64,000 nt of DNA from Streptomyces sp. CB02056 (GCF_001905545.1 NZ_LIPD01000010.1:62001-126000), one strand, 5' to 3'. Shown: positions 17,755 through 25,879, numbered from the stretch's first letter. The notes: a model not told the origin generated them from the sequence alone. Numbers and translations: made by a program.

Positions 17755-17946
17755 CGTGCACCCAAGCCGACCCGCCCGGGCCCAGGCCGGCCGCCCGGCG
17801 TCCCGAACCGGACCAAGCCCCCCGCTGCGACGTGGGCAAGACCGTCAAACGCCCCGCCACGCTGATCGAACGCGACCGAACCGGACCGGTCCGCTCACAC
17901 CCGCCCCGCTAGCGAAACCGAGCCGCACCATAAGGAACAAGCTCAG
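17755..17946 (+). mobile_element. 3' remnant of a second copy of the same IS (copy B)
   Basis: The + strand matches the last 50 or so codons of the copy A transposase (proline/arginine-rich GRPPG segment, then DVGKTVK, ATLIERDRTG) and ends with TAG near 17910 and the same terminus AAGGAACAAGCTCAG (17932-17946). A 1-bp indel in the CCCCCC run near 17820 breaks its frame. The 5' nine-tenths of the element are missing. Its orientation is opposite to copy A. Confidence 0.75.
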
Positions 17947-18037
17947 GTTGAACCCGCCTCGCCGCAGAGGCTGAGAGCCGTCGATCCGCGGGTACGCCCT
18001 CGTCGTGCGATACGTGCGCGGCGTCGGTCCACCATCC

Positions 18038-18680
18038 AGGAGTAAGAACTCCTAACGAAATGATCTTCGATGGTCGGTTCCAGTCGCTGGGGTGCCATCG
18101 GGCAGCATGGGGGCGATGAACTCGGATGAGCCGGTGCCTCGGGAGTTGAAGGTCCTCGATACGACCTCGCTGGTCAGGCTGGAGGAGCGGGCATGCGAAC
18201 TCGGCCTCAACCAGCGGTTGAACCCGGCATGGGTGCAGGCGAATGCGGCGCCCGATGGAACCCAGGCTCAGGAAGGCCTCGTGGATGTCATCGCGGATCT
18301 CCCAGCGGATGCGCAGGCGTCGGAACCAGTGCAGGTGGGCGAAGGCGCCTTCCACGACCCAGTGTTGAGCGCCGAGTCCGGAGCCGTGCTCGGTGCCTCG
18401 GCGGGTGATGAGCGGCTTCACGCCGAGGTTCCAGACCAGGCGGCGGTACTTGTCGTGGTCGTAGCCAGGGTCGCCGAGCACGGCGTCGGGCCGACGCCGG
18501 AGCCGGCCGCGCTTGCCGCGAACGGACGGCAGTGCCTGAAGCAGTGGAATGAGCCGGGTGACGTCATTGCGGTTCCCGCCGGTCAGGGGGCGGCGAGCGG
18601 GATACCGTTGGCGTCGGTGATCAGGTGGTGCTTACTGCCCGGCCGCAGTCGCTTGCTTCCCGGGCTGAGTGAGTGGCAAT
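18038..18680 (-). pseudogene. IS5-family transposase relic, C-terminal half
   Basis: The minus strand from about 18680 to 18245 encodes the second half of an IS5-type (DUF4096/DDE) transposase: GSKHHLITDANGIPLA, LTGGNRNDVTRLIPLL, GDPGYDHDKYRRLVWNLG, WVVEGAFAHLHWFRRLRIR. The frame is broken near 18590 (a base is missing before LTGGN) and homology ends after AFLSLG near 18262. A hairpin AGGAGT-AAGA-ACTCCT at 18038-18053 may mark the former element end. The N-terminal half and start are absent. Confidence 0.75.
18107..18262 (+). pseudogene. Possible truncated gene 5' end next to IS5 relic
   Basis: An ATG at 18107 opens a frame reading MGAMNSDEPVPRELKVLDTT and then a helical RLEERACELGLNQRLNP segment. 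The frame continues past 18262 only as antisense of the IS5 relic. It may be the start of a host gene interrupted by the element. I do not recognise the product and this could equally be chance. Confidence 0.25.
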
Positions 18681-18949
18681 TTGCTTAAGTGGAGCGGGAG
18701 ATGGAGCGAGGTCCGCTCCCGTCGACGGGTCTCGATCGTCACCCTGATCTGCTGCAAACCCGGCGAACAGTCCCGGTGGGACGACGGCCGGGGCAAGCGC
18801 AAGGCCTGCAAGAGCTCCGCCCGGACTGATCGCCTCCCTGTCCCGACCGGCCGCCTGTGAAGCGCCTGCTGCCTGGCGAGCGGGTGCGCGAGGGCTTGTC
18901 GCGAAAGTGGATCTCGGCGGTGAAACGATCACGCTCCGCGGGACCTGGA

Positions 18950-19083
18950 GATCTGACGAACAGTCAGTTGACGTGGTTTGAACCGTTGCTGCCGCAGGGC
19001 ATCGAGCCGGGCCGACCGCAGGCGTGGACGCGGCGGAAACTGATAGGCGGCATGCGGTGGCGGATCCGGGCCGCGCCTCCTGG
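18950..19083 (+). pseudogene. IS5-family transposase relic, N-terminal fragment
   Basis: About 44 codons read LTNSQLTWFEPLLPQG, then GRPQAWTRRKLIGGMRWRIR, the N-terminus of an IS5-type (DUF4096) transposase. It breaks off after 19083 in unrelated sequence. It is in the opposite orientation to the neighbouring C-terminal relic, so it comes from a different insertion. The 18690-18945 stretch between the two relics shows no recognisable gene. Confidence 0.65.
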
Positions 19084-19148
19084 TGCGAGTGAGTGGGGGG
19101 ACGTGAGAAGTCGGATGGGCCGACTTCTCATGCTGCGGGGGTACGTGG

Positions 19149-20030
19149 TCAGGGGTGGTGGGTGGGGGTGAGGAAGGTGGTGAGGCGGGGGTTGAGGTCG
19201 TGGGGGGCGGCCATGGGGAGGTTGTGGTGGGAGGTGGCCGGGATGATGGCGACTTCGGCTTGGGGGAGGGTGTGGCGGGCGGTTCGGGCGACGGCGTGGG
19301 GGTCGTGGGTGCGGCTGTGGGCGGCGAGGAGGGTGAGGACGGGGGTGGTGAGGGTGCGGAGGCGTTCGGGGGTGGGGCGGGGGCCGGTGACGACGGGGGA
19401 GGCGGGGAAGTCGGCGTAGCCGAGGGCGTAGAGCTCGCGCCAGGCGGGGTCGGGGCCGGGGGTGGTGCCGGTTTCCCAGTCGAGGTAGGCGCGGGCGCGG
19501 GCCGGGGTGCGGTGGGGGAGGAAGAGGGGGAGGGCGCGCAGCAGGTAGCCGGGGCGGAAGCCGGCGAAGCACTGGGTGGGGTCGAGCAGGGCGAGCCGGC
19601 CGACCCGGGTGGGGGCGTGCAGGGCGTACTCCAGGGCGATCCAGCCGCCGTACGAGTGGCCGCAGAGGTCGGCCTGTTGGACGCCGAGTCCGTCGAGGAC
19701 GGCGTCCAGCCAGCCGAGCAGGCCGGGGACGCCGTCGAGGGCGGCGCCGTCGTGGACGCTGCGGCCCGGGTCGCCGATGAGGTCGACGGCGAGGACGCGG
19801 TGTCCTGCTTCGGCCAGGGCGCCGGCGTTGGCGAACCACAGGGTGGAGGTGGCGCCGCCGCCGTGGAGCAGGACGAGCGGGCGGCCGTCGGCGGGGCCGC
19901 AGGCGTTGATCCGGGTGGTGCCGTGGGCGGTGCGGACGGTGAGCGCTTCGACCGGGACGGGCCAGCGGGCGAGCAGGGCGTCGTAGGCGGCGAGGAAGGG
20001 GGTGAGGGAGGGGGCGGTGCGGGCGGACAT
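19149..20030 (-). CDS. Alpha/beta hydrolase
   Basis: 293 residues from ATG 20030. The alpha/beta hydrolase fold is shown by the oxyanion motif VLLHGGGATSTLW, the nucleophile elbow LCGHSYGGW (Ser in GHSYG, near residue 120), an acid near ALLDPTQ or later, and the catalytic His in PATSHHNLPM near the end. The substrate is unknown. It is divergent from a MarR regulator across a 16-bp repeat array, a common arrangement for repressor-controlled detoxifying hydrolases. The encoded C-terminal half is unusually Pro/Thr-rich. Confidence 0.9.
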   Translation of the reverse strand: MSARTAPSLTPFLAAYDALLARWPVPVEALTVRTAHGTTRINACGPADGRPLVLLHGGGATSTLWFANAGALAEAGHRVLAVDLIGDPGRSVHDGAALDGVPGLLGWLDAVLDGLGVQQADLCGHSYGGWIALEYALHAPTRVGRLALLDPTQCFAGFRPGYLLRALPLFLPHRTPARARAYLDWETGTTPGPDPAWRELYALGYADFPASPVVTGPRPTPERLRTLTTPVLTLLAAHSRTHDPHAVARTARHTLPQAEVAIIPATSHHNLPMAAPHDLNPRLTTFLTPTHHP

Positions 20031-20082
20031 GAGGGCCTCCGCGGGTGTGGTGTGATGGCGGCCGAGTCGGCTGGACCACTCG

Positions 20083-20162
20083 CCGGGCAAGTGTCGCGGT
20101 GAACGAGTATTACGCTGAACAGGTATCGCGATGAACAAGTATCTCGCTGAGCGAGAGAATAG
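20083..20162. repeat. Five tandem 16-bp operator repeats in hydrolase/marR divergent promoter
   Basis: Units start exactly 16 bp apart at 20083, 20099, 20115, 20131 and 20147. The consensus is approximately nTGAACAAGTATCGCG. The middle three are the best (GTGAACGAGTATTACG, CTGAACAGGTATCGCG, ATGAACAAGTATCTCG); the outer two are degenerate. The last unit ends 6 bp before the MarR start codon. The position implies binding by the MarR protein and repression of both genes. Confidence 0.75.
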
Positions 20163-20168
20163 TCGCAC

Positions 20169-20651
20169 ATGCCCTCCCCGAGGAAGGACGACAGGGTGTC
20201 CGAGGTTGCCGACCCGATGCGGCTGGTGCACCTGCTGCGTGGCCTGACGGTCGAACTCGACCTGTTCGGAGCCGAGTTCGCGGCCCGCAACGGTCTGCAC
20301 CCGACCGATCTGCGGGCGCTGATCCACCTGCTGGACGCGGCCAGGGCCGGGGAGGTGGTCACCCCGGGCCGGCTCGGCGAGGCGCTGGGGCTGAACTCGG
20401 CGGGCACCACCGGTCTGGTGGACCGGCTGGAGCGGCTCGGGCTGATCCGGCGCGAGCGGGACCCGCGGGACCGGCGCCGGGTGCGGCTGCTGGTGGAGGA
20501 GCGGGCGATGGAGCTGGGGGAGGGCTTCTTCGGCGGGCTGATCGGCGATCTGGTCTCGGCGATGCGGCAGTTCGAGCCCGGGGAGCTGGACACGGCCCGG
20601 CGCTTCCTGGCGGCGATGACCGGGGTGGTGGCGGCCGCCCGGGAGGACTGA
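20169..20651 (+). CDS. MarR-family transcriptional regulator
   Basis: 160 residues. It has a typical MarR winged helix with TPGRLGEALGLNSAGTTGLVDRLERLGLI as recognition region (quoted here only as position about 68-98) and the wing RERDPRDRRRVRL. Helices at both ends form the dimer interface. ATG 20169 is used; a GTG at 20196 is an alternative. It is divergent from the alpha/beta hydrolase and directly downstream of the tandem 16-bp array, so it is probably autoregulated. Confidence 0.9.
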   Translation: MPSPRKDDRVSEVADPMRLVHLLRGLTVELDLFGAEFAARNGLHPTDLRALIHLLDAARAGEVVTPGRLGEALGLNSAGTTGLVDRLERLGLIRRERDPRDRRRVRLLVEERAMELGEGFFGGLIGDLVSAMRQFEPGELDTARRFLAAMTGVVAAARED

Positions 20652-20671
20652 GCGTCCAGGGAGGGCCGGGG

Positions 20672-21598
20672 CTACGCGGGGCCGAGGGTCCAGCTGATCA
20701 GCGACAGCGTCGCCATCGACACCAGCGTCGACCAGAGCACCGCGTCCCGCGCGAGGGCGATGCCCTGCCGGTACTCGCGGGCGTAGGTGTACACGTTCTG
20801 GGCGGTGGGCAGCGCGGAGAACAGCACCACGGTGAGCAGTTGGTGCGCGGGCAGGTGGAGCAGCGGGCCGGCCACGGCGAGGGCCACCAGCGGCTGGACC
20901 AGGGTCTTGAGCGCGACGGTCAGCCCGACCTCGGTGCGGCGCGGACGGCCCTCCGCCGGCGGGCGGTTGTGCAGCGATATGCCGAGGGTGATCAGCGCGG
21001 TCGGGACGCCGGCGCCGCCGAGCAGTTCGCAGGAACGATTCAGCTCGGCGGGCAGGTGCAGTCCGGTCGCCGAGGCGAGGGCGCCCAGGGCGGTGGCCAG
21101 CAGGATCGGGTTGCGGACGGGCAGGGTGAGCAGCGCCCGCCGCCCGGCCGCGCCGCCGTCCAGGACGGCCAGGACGGCGGGGGTGACCACCAGGATCTGG
21201 AACAGCACCACGGGCGCCACGAAGGAGGCGTCGCCGAGGACCTGCATGGTCACGGGGATGCCGAGGTTGGCCGAGTTGACGTAGCCGGAGGCCATCGCGC
21301 CGACGGCCAGTTCGCCGGGTTTGCGGTGGAACAGCAGCCGCCCGACGAGCAGACCGAGGCCGATCGTGACCACCGTGCCCGCGGTGAAGGCGAGCATCGA
21401 GGCGTTGGCGAAGCGGTCCAGCGGGGTGCGGGCGATCATCAGGAACAGCGCGGCCGGCATCGCCACGTGGAAGACGAACCGGTTGAGCACCGTCTCGGCC
21501 TGCGGCCCGAGCAGCCCGGTGCGGCCGACGACGTAGCCGACGCCGGTGAGCGCCCAGATCGGCGCGAAGGCGGACAGCAGGGGGTGCAGGGCTGGCAT
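20672..21598 (-). CDS. AEC-family (auxin efflux carrier type) transporter
   Basis: 308 residues, about ten transmembrane helices. Two five-helix halves separated by a hydrophilic loop match the AEC family (PIWALTGVGYVVGRTG at the start; LITLGISLHNRP in the middle; ALPTAQNVYTYAREY near the end). Bacterial members export or import organic acids such as malate or malonate. Its end is convergent with marR, 20 bp away. Confidence 0.9.
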   Translation of the reverse strand: MPALHPLLSAFAPIWALTGVGYVVGRTGLLGPQAETVLNRFVFHVAMPAALFLMIARTPLDRFANASMLAFTAGTVVTIGLGLLVGRLLFHRKPGELAVGAMASGYVNSANLGIPVTMQVLGDASFVAPVVLFQILVVTPAVLAVLDGGAAGRRALLTLPVRNPILLATALGALASATGLHLPAELNRSCELLGGAGVPTALITLGISLHNRPPAEGRPRRTEVGLTVALKTLVQPLVALAVAGPLLHLPAHQLLTVVLFSALPTAQNVYTYAREYRQGIALARDAVLWSTLVSMATLSLISWTLGPA

Positions 21599-21887
21599 GG
21601 TTCCTCGGATCGCTCGGGCGGATCTGCCGGTGCGACGGGGGTCTCCCGTCGGGGGCGCCGACTCCCGAGCGCGGTGACCCCCCGAAGCCCATGAACCCCC
21701 GGGGCAGTAAACCAGTGGCCGTCGGTGAGGTGATCAATGGGTCTGTCGGGGGCACGCCAGCCGGGTCGGGCCGTCGGCGAGATCGGCGGGCCAGGCACGA
21801 GGCCGACCGCCAAGGAACGCGGCCGACCGCCAGGAACGCGGTCGACCGCCCGGAGCGACGCCGACCGCCCGGGCCTACGATGAGCCG
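21599..21887. other. Divergent intergenic region
   Basis: The gap between the AEC transporter and HD-hydrolase genes must hold both promoters. The stretch 21795-21865 contains four imperfect repeats around CCGACCGCC, a low-complexity feature with no obvious meaning. Confidence 0.35.
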
Positions 21888-22346
21888 ATGGAGGACCAGT
21901 ACCTGAGCCTGTCCGAGGTGGAGGCGATCGCGCGCCGGGCCCACCGGGGGCAGGTGGACAAGAACGGCCACCCGTACGGCGAGCACATCGCGGCGGTCGC
22001 CCACGGGACGGCGGCGCGCGGCGGCAGCGCGGCGCAGGTCGCGGCGGGCTGGCTGCACGACACCGTCGAGGACGACCGGCTGAGCCGGGAGTGGCTGGCC
22101 GGGGCCGCGCTGCCGGAGGAGACCAAGGCGATCGTGGACGCGCTCACCCGGCGCCGGGACGAGCCGGTCGAGGAGTACACGGCTCGCATCCTGGCCACGC
22201 CGGGCGCGCTGCTGGTCAAGCGCGCGGACCTGGCGCACAACTCCGATCCGGCCCGCCTCGCCGTGCTGGACCCGGCGACCGCCGAGCGGCTGGCCGCCAA
22301 GTACGCGCGGATGCGCGAGCTGCTCGGACTCACCGGCGAGCTGTAG
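21888..22346 (+). CDS. Small HD-domain hydrolase, MESH1/SpoT-hydrolase-like
   Basis: 152 residues. The motif order is that of the (p)ppGpp-hydrolase type HD domain: RRAHRGQVDKNGHPYGEHI (first His), AAGWLHDTVEDD (HD and ED), and VKRADLAHNSDP (metal/substrate Asp and Asn). It lacks synthetase and regulatory domains and is shorter than usual MESH1 proteins (about 180 residues). A role in removing alarmones or another 3'-pyrophosphorylated nucleotide is a reasonable inference. The stop codon lies inside a 13-bp tandem duplication. Confidence 0.8.
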   Translation: MEDQYLSLSEVEAIARRAHRGQVDKNGHPYGEHIAAVAHGTAARGGSAAQVAAGWLHDTVEDDRLSREWLAGAALPEETKAIVDALTRRRDEPVEEYTARILATPGALLVKRADLAHNSDPARLAVLDPATAERLAAKYARMRELLGLTGEL

Positions 22347-22451
22347 TCCGCGAGCTGTAGTCCCCGAGCCGGGGCCCAAGGAGCCGGGGCCCGAGGAGCC
22401 GGAGCCTGAGCACCTGCGGAGCCCGCCGCCCACGGGCGCCGGGGAACCACA

Positions 22452-22493
22452 AGAGGGCCCGGACCACGCGGATCGCGCGGGTCCGGGCCCTCT
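22452..22493. terminator. Bidirectional intrinsic terminator
   Basis: A perfect 14-bp inverted repeat AGAGGGCCCGGACC / GGTCCGGGCCCTCT with a 14-base loop lies between the convergent HD-hydrolase and transglycosylase genes. It can terminate both. Confidence 0.85.
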
Positions 22494-22581
22494 CGGGCAC
22501 CCCAGTGGTCCCTGTCCGACCCCCGGGGTGAGGGGGAGTGGTCAGGTGACGGTCGGAGGCTGGTGGGCCGATGGGGTCGGC

Positions 22582-22977
22582 TTAGTACCAGTGGTTGGCC
22601 TGCCAGAAGTTCCAGGCGGCGTTCGGGCTGCCGTAGCGGGTGTTCATGTAGTCCAGCGCCCACTTGATCTGGGTGGCCGGGTTGGTCTTCCAGTCCGAGC
22701 CCGCCGAGGCCATCTTGGAGCCCGGCAGCGCCTGGGCCAGGCCGTACGCGCCGGAGCTCGCGTTGGTCGCGGACACGTTCCAGCTCGACTCGTGGGCGAT
22801 GATCTGGCTGAAGGAAGCCAGCTGGTTGGCCGGGACGATCTGGGCGGCGATGGCCTGCGGGGAGGCGGTGGCGGCGTTCGCGGTGGCGGGCAGGACACCC
22901 GCGCCCAGGGCGGTCAGACCGGCGGCGCCGGCGAGGATCGCGGCGGAGGTACGCATACGGAGCTTGAAAGCGGGCAT
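22582..22977 (-). CDS. Small secreted transglycosylase (SLT/Rpf-like)
   Basis: 131 residues from ATG 22977 with GAGG upstream. The signal peptide ends at about residue 35 (ATANA then ATASP). The mature part is a compact lysozyme-like domain: the catalytic Glu in QIIAHESSWN, then SGAYGLAQALPGSKMAS and a C-terminal WALDYMNTRYGSPNAAW. This matches the transglycosylase-like proteins of actinobacteria that cut peptidoglycan glycan strands. There is no LysM or other anchoring domain. Confidence 0.9.
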   Translation of the reverse strand: MPAFKLRMRTSAAILAGAAGLTALGAGVLPATANAATASPQAIAAQIVPANQLASFSQIIAHESSWNVSATNASSGAYGLAQALPGSKMASAGSDWKTNPATQIKWALDYMNTRYGSPNAAWNFWQANHWY

Positions 22978-23164
22978 AAAGAGCAGGACCTCAATCGGGT
23001 TGGGCCGGGTCACTCCCCGCCGCGAACCTCGGCCGGACAGGGGCCGTAACGGTCGCGGGGTCGTGACCCGGCAGCAAGCCGTTCACCGGCGGGACAGGTG
23101 CCGGTGCGGCTGACGACTGAGCCATTGTTGGCAGACGGCATCGGCCCCCGCCAAGACCCCCTCG

Positions 23165-23183
23165 GTACGACCCACGGTCGTAC
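23165..23183. promoter_or_regulatory. Perfect palindrome, operator candidate
   Basis: GTACGACC-CAC-GGTCGTAC: 8-bp arms with a 3-bp spacer, 188 bp upstream of the transglycosylase start. The short spacer suits a dimeric regulator better than a terminator, and no U-run follows. Confidence 0.45.
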
Positions 23184-23417
23184 GGAAGGGGCCGCCGTGG
23201 ATTCGAAGGGGCGGTCGCGCGGAGCGTGCGGAGCGGGGGTGAGCTGCGCGAACGCGGGGGGTGCCGGGGTGGCGCGGGCGTTCCGGGGGTGTCTACTACC
23301 GCCCGTCGTGGGTGTTGATCACGTGTGAGCGCACTCACCGTGCGGGGCTGGGCGGGCGTCACTCGCCGGCCCGGTCGAAGCACGGTGGGTACAGACGATC
23401 AACCCCGCGCTGAGACC

Positions 23418-23490
23418 GGCGCCACACCCGAGTGGCGGGAGCGGCGCCACACCCGAGCGGCGGGATCGGCGCGACACCGCCACGCCGAGC
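23418..23490. repeat. 25-bp tandem repeats
   Basis: Units at 23418-23442 and 23443-23467 begin GGCGCCACACCCGAG and match at 23 of 25 positions. A diverged third unit follows from 23468. They lie just downstream of the carboxyltransferase gene stop. Confidence 0.7.
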
Positions 23491-23512
23491 GGCAGGAGGT
23501 GGGAGGCGGGTC

Positions 23513-25036
23513 CTAACGGAGGTCGCCCAGCCGTCGGTGCCGGACGGCCCGGGCCGCGAGCCGGTCCGCTTCGGTGGTCGCCGACAGGGCGCCGAGCGCC
23601 GCGCCGACCGCCTGCCCGAGCCGGGCGCAGAAGGCCGTCGGCTCCTCGGCGGCGTCCGGTAGCTCCGGGACCACCTCGTCGACCAGCCCGACCTCGGCCA
23701 GCCGGTGCGCCCCGATCCCCTGGGCGCGGGCCAGCTCGGCGGCGTGCGCGCCGTCCCGGTGGACGATCGCCGAGGCGCCCTCCGGCGGCAGTGGCGCCAG
23801 CCAGGCGTGCTCGGCGGCGATCACCCGGTCCGCCGGGAGCAGCGCGAGCGCCCCGCCGCCCGAGCCCTGGCCGAGCAGCACGGCCAGGACGGGGGTGCGC
23901 AGCGCGAGCAGGGTGGTCAGGCAGTGGGCGATCTCCACCGCGATGCCGTCCAGCTCGGCCCGGGCGGACAGCTCGGCGCCGGCCGTGTCCACCACGGTGA
24001 CGAGCGGCAGTCCGAGCTGCTCGGCCAGGCGCGCGGTGCGCCGTACGGCCCGCAGGTCGGCGGCGGTGAAGGGGCGTTCGTGCCCGGGGGTCTGCCGCTG
24101 CTGGCCGACGACCAGGACGGGCCGGCCGCCGAGCAGGGCCAGCGCCCGGACCAGTGCGCCGCCGCGCCCGCCGGGGGCGTCCAGCAGCACCAGCTCCTCG
24201 GCGGTGTGCCGCAGCAGCTCGCGGGTGCCCGGGCGGTCGGGGCGCCGGGTGCGGAGGACGGAGTCCCAGGCGTCGGGGTGCCCATGAGTGCGGACGGGCA
24301 CGGGGGTCGGAGAGGCGGTGGGGTCTGTAGTAGGGGACGGCGGTGCGGCGGCGAGGACGGCGAGGGTGCGGCGGAGCAGCTCGCGCAGCTCCTGCGGCGG
24401 TACGACGGCGTCCACCAGTCCCTGGCCGGCGAGGGTCTCGGCCCGCTGGACGTCCGGCGGCAGTTCCACGCCGCGCAGCTCCTCGTACACGCGCGGGCCG
24501 AGGAAGCCGAGCCGGGCGCCGGGCTCGGCGAGGACCAGCTGTCCGAGCGTGCCCCAGGAGGCGAAGACCCCGCCCATGGTGGGGTTGCGCAGGTAGGTGA
24601 GGTAGGGGAGGCCGGTGGCGCGGTGCGCCTGGACGGCGGCGGTGATCCGCAGCATGCAGAGGAAGGCCGCCGAGCCCTCCTGCATCCGCGTCCCGCCGGA
24701 GACCGGCAGGGCGAGCAGCGGCAGCCGCTCGGCGGTGGCGCGCTCGACGGCGCGGGTGATCCGCTCGGCGGTGGCGACGCCGATCGAGCCGCCGAGGAAG
24801 CCGAACTCGGAGGCGATGAGGGCGACCGGCCGGCCGTCGATCGAGCCGACGCCGGTGAGGACGGCCTCGTCCAGGCCGGTGTGCTCGCGGGCGCGGTCGA
24901 GGGAGGCGCGGTAGCCGGGGTCGGGCCGGTCGACGGCCGGTGGCTCGTCCCAGCCGCGGAAGCCGCCCGGATCCACCAGCAGGCCGATCAGCTGGTGGGC
25001 CGTCAGTGCCGTGCCCGAGCCCGTACCCATGCCCAC
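23513..25036 (-). CDS. Fused acetyl/acyl-CoA carboxyltransferase (beta + alpha)
   Basis: 507 residues. The N-terminal half resembles the AccD (beta) subunit (SEFGFLGGSIGVATAERITR, PVSGGTRMQEGSAAF, NPTMGGVFASWGTLG) but lacks the Cys4 zinc finger. The C-terminal half resembles AccA (alpha), with VVDTAGAELSARAE, GQGSGGGALALLPADRV and PEGASAIVHRDG. Such fusions transfer carboxyl from biotin to an acyl-CoA. No biotin carboxylase or carrier gene is adjacent, so partners are elsewhere. The leader of the gene contains GTTCCGGYGRTYG-like repeats (25045-25100). Confidence 0.88.
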   Translation of the reverse strand: MGMGTGSGTALTAHQLIGLLVDPGGFRGWDEPPAVDRPDPGYRASLDRAREHTGLDEAVLTGVGSIDGRPVALIASEFGFLGGSIGVATAERITRAVERATAERLPLLALPVSGGTRMQEGSAAFLCMLRITAAVQAHRATGLPYLTYLRNPTMGGVFASWGTLGQLVLAEPGARLGFLGPRVYEELRGVELPPDVQRAETLAGQGLVDAVVPPQELRELLRRTLAVLAAAPPSPTTDPTASPTPVPVRTHGHPDAWDSVLRTRRPDRPGTRELLRHTAEELVLLDAPGGRGGALVRALALLGGRPVLVVGQQRQTPGHERPFTAADLRAVRRTARLAEQLGLPLVTVVDTAGAELSARAELDGIAVEIAHCLTTLLALRTPVLAVLLGQGSGGGALALLPADRVIAAEHAWLAPLPPEGASAIVHRDGAHAAELARAQGIGAHRLAEVGLVDEVVPELPDAAEEPTAFCARLGQAVGAALGALSATTEADRLAARAVRHRRLGDLR

Positions 25037-25357
25037 CCCGTCAGAGTCGTTCCGGCGATCGTTCCGGTGATTGCTCCGGCGGTCGTTCCGGCGGTCGTCC
25101 CGGCCCCGCCGTGATCCGTCCGGCTAGGCGGCACTCTATGCGGCACGGTCCGGTCGGGACAGCTCCGACATGAGTTCGATGGCGGTCGACCCTTGCGCTG
25201 GACGGGCGGTTCGTGGGCGTTTCGCGGACGGCTCCGGGAGAGGGGCGCGGGGCTCGGCGTACGGCTCAAGTCCTCGTAGGTAAAGGGTAGTTACTCGCTG
25301 GTTAATAGTTTTTCTGAGGGCTTCCGGAGCTGACGGTGTCTCGTCAGACTGGTGGAC

Positions 25358-25750
25358 ATGACTCGCACTCTACGCGCGTGGAAGACCCGCGCCGCCGCCG
25401 TCACCGCCGTCGCCCTGATGACCCTCGCCCCGGTCGCCGTCGCCACCGAGGCGCACGCCGACGTGAGCGGCTCGGTCTGCCTCTCCGCCCTCCCGTCGCA
25501 GGCCACCGACACCCTCAACCTGATCGCCTCCGGCGGACCGTTCCCCTACTCCCAGGACGGGGTGGTCTTCCAGAACCGGGAGGGCGTCCTGCCCAGCGAG
25601 TCCTACGGCTACTACCACGAGTACACCGTCATCACCCCGGGCTCCCCGACCCGCGGCGCCCGCCGGATCGTGACCGGGCAGGCCAGCCAGGAGGACTACT
25701 ACACCGGCGACCACTACGCCACGTTCTCGCTGATCGACCAGACCTGCTGA
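25358..25750 (+). CDS. Secreted guanyl-specific ribonuclease Sa
   Basis: 130 residues: a 34-residue signal peptide ending AHA, then a 96-residue mature enzyme almost identical to RNase Sa of Streptomyces (Kitasatospora) aureofaciens. In mature numbering Cys7 and Cys96 form the disulfide, Glu54 and His85 are the catalytic base and acid, and Arg65 and Arg69 bind phosphate; all are present. Like RNase T1, the enzyme cleaves RNA after G. No barstar-type inhibitor gene is next to it. ATG 25358 follows a weak purine-rich stretch. This gene is the best species clue in the window. Confidence 0.97.
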   Translation: MTRTLRAWKTRAAAVTAVALMTLAPVAVATEAHADVSGSVCLSALPSQATDTLNLIASGGPFPYSQDGVVFQNREGVLPSESYGYYHEYTVITPGSPTRGARRIVTGQASQEDYYTGDHYATFSLIDQTC

Positions 25751-25793
25751 CCGTCCGCTGATCACCCCGGGGCCGTCCCCGGACGCTCCGACA

Positions 25794-25836
25794 CGACGGT
25801 GGCCTCGGCTGGCTTCCCCGCCGAGGTCACCGCCGT
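25794..25836. terminator. Intrinsic terminator between RNase Sa and MOSC genes
   Basis: Stem GGTGGCCTCGGC / GCCGAGGTCACC around a short loop, with one mismatch, between two convergent genes (RNase Sa + and MOSC -). Confidence 0.65.
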
Positions 25837-25879
25837 GCGGCCGTAACCGTAGCCGTAGTCGCTACGGCCGCCCCCGGGC

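Larger units (their letters stand above)
22978..23512. other. Long intergenic region with palindrome and 25-bp repeats
   Basis: 535 bp without a gene. It carries a 19-bp palindrome at 23165-23183, a GTGAG-CGCA-CTCAC dyad at about 23324-23338, and 25-bp tandem repeats at 23418-23490. The part next to the transglycosylase gene would be its leader. I looked for the ydaO (c-di-AMP) riboswitch that often precedes such genes and did not find its conserved blocks. Confidence 0.5.

Noticed and set aside
22978..23180. ydaO (c-di-AMP) riboswitch upstream of the transglycosylase gene
   Set aside because: This would be expected from context, but the conserved blocks and pseudoknot segments of that class are not recognisable in the leader.
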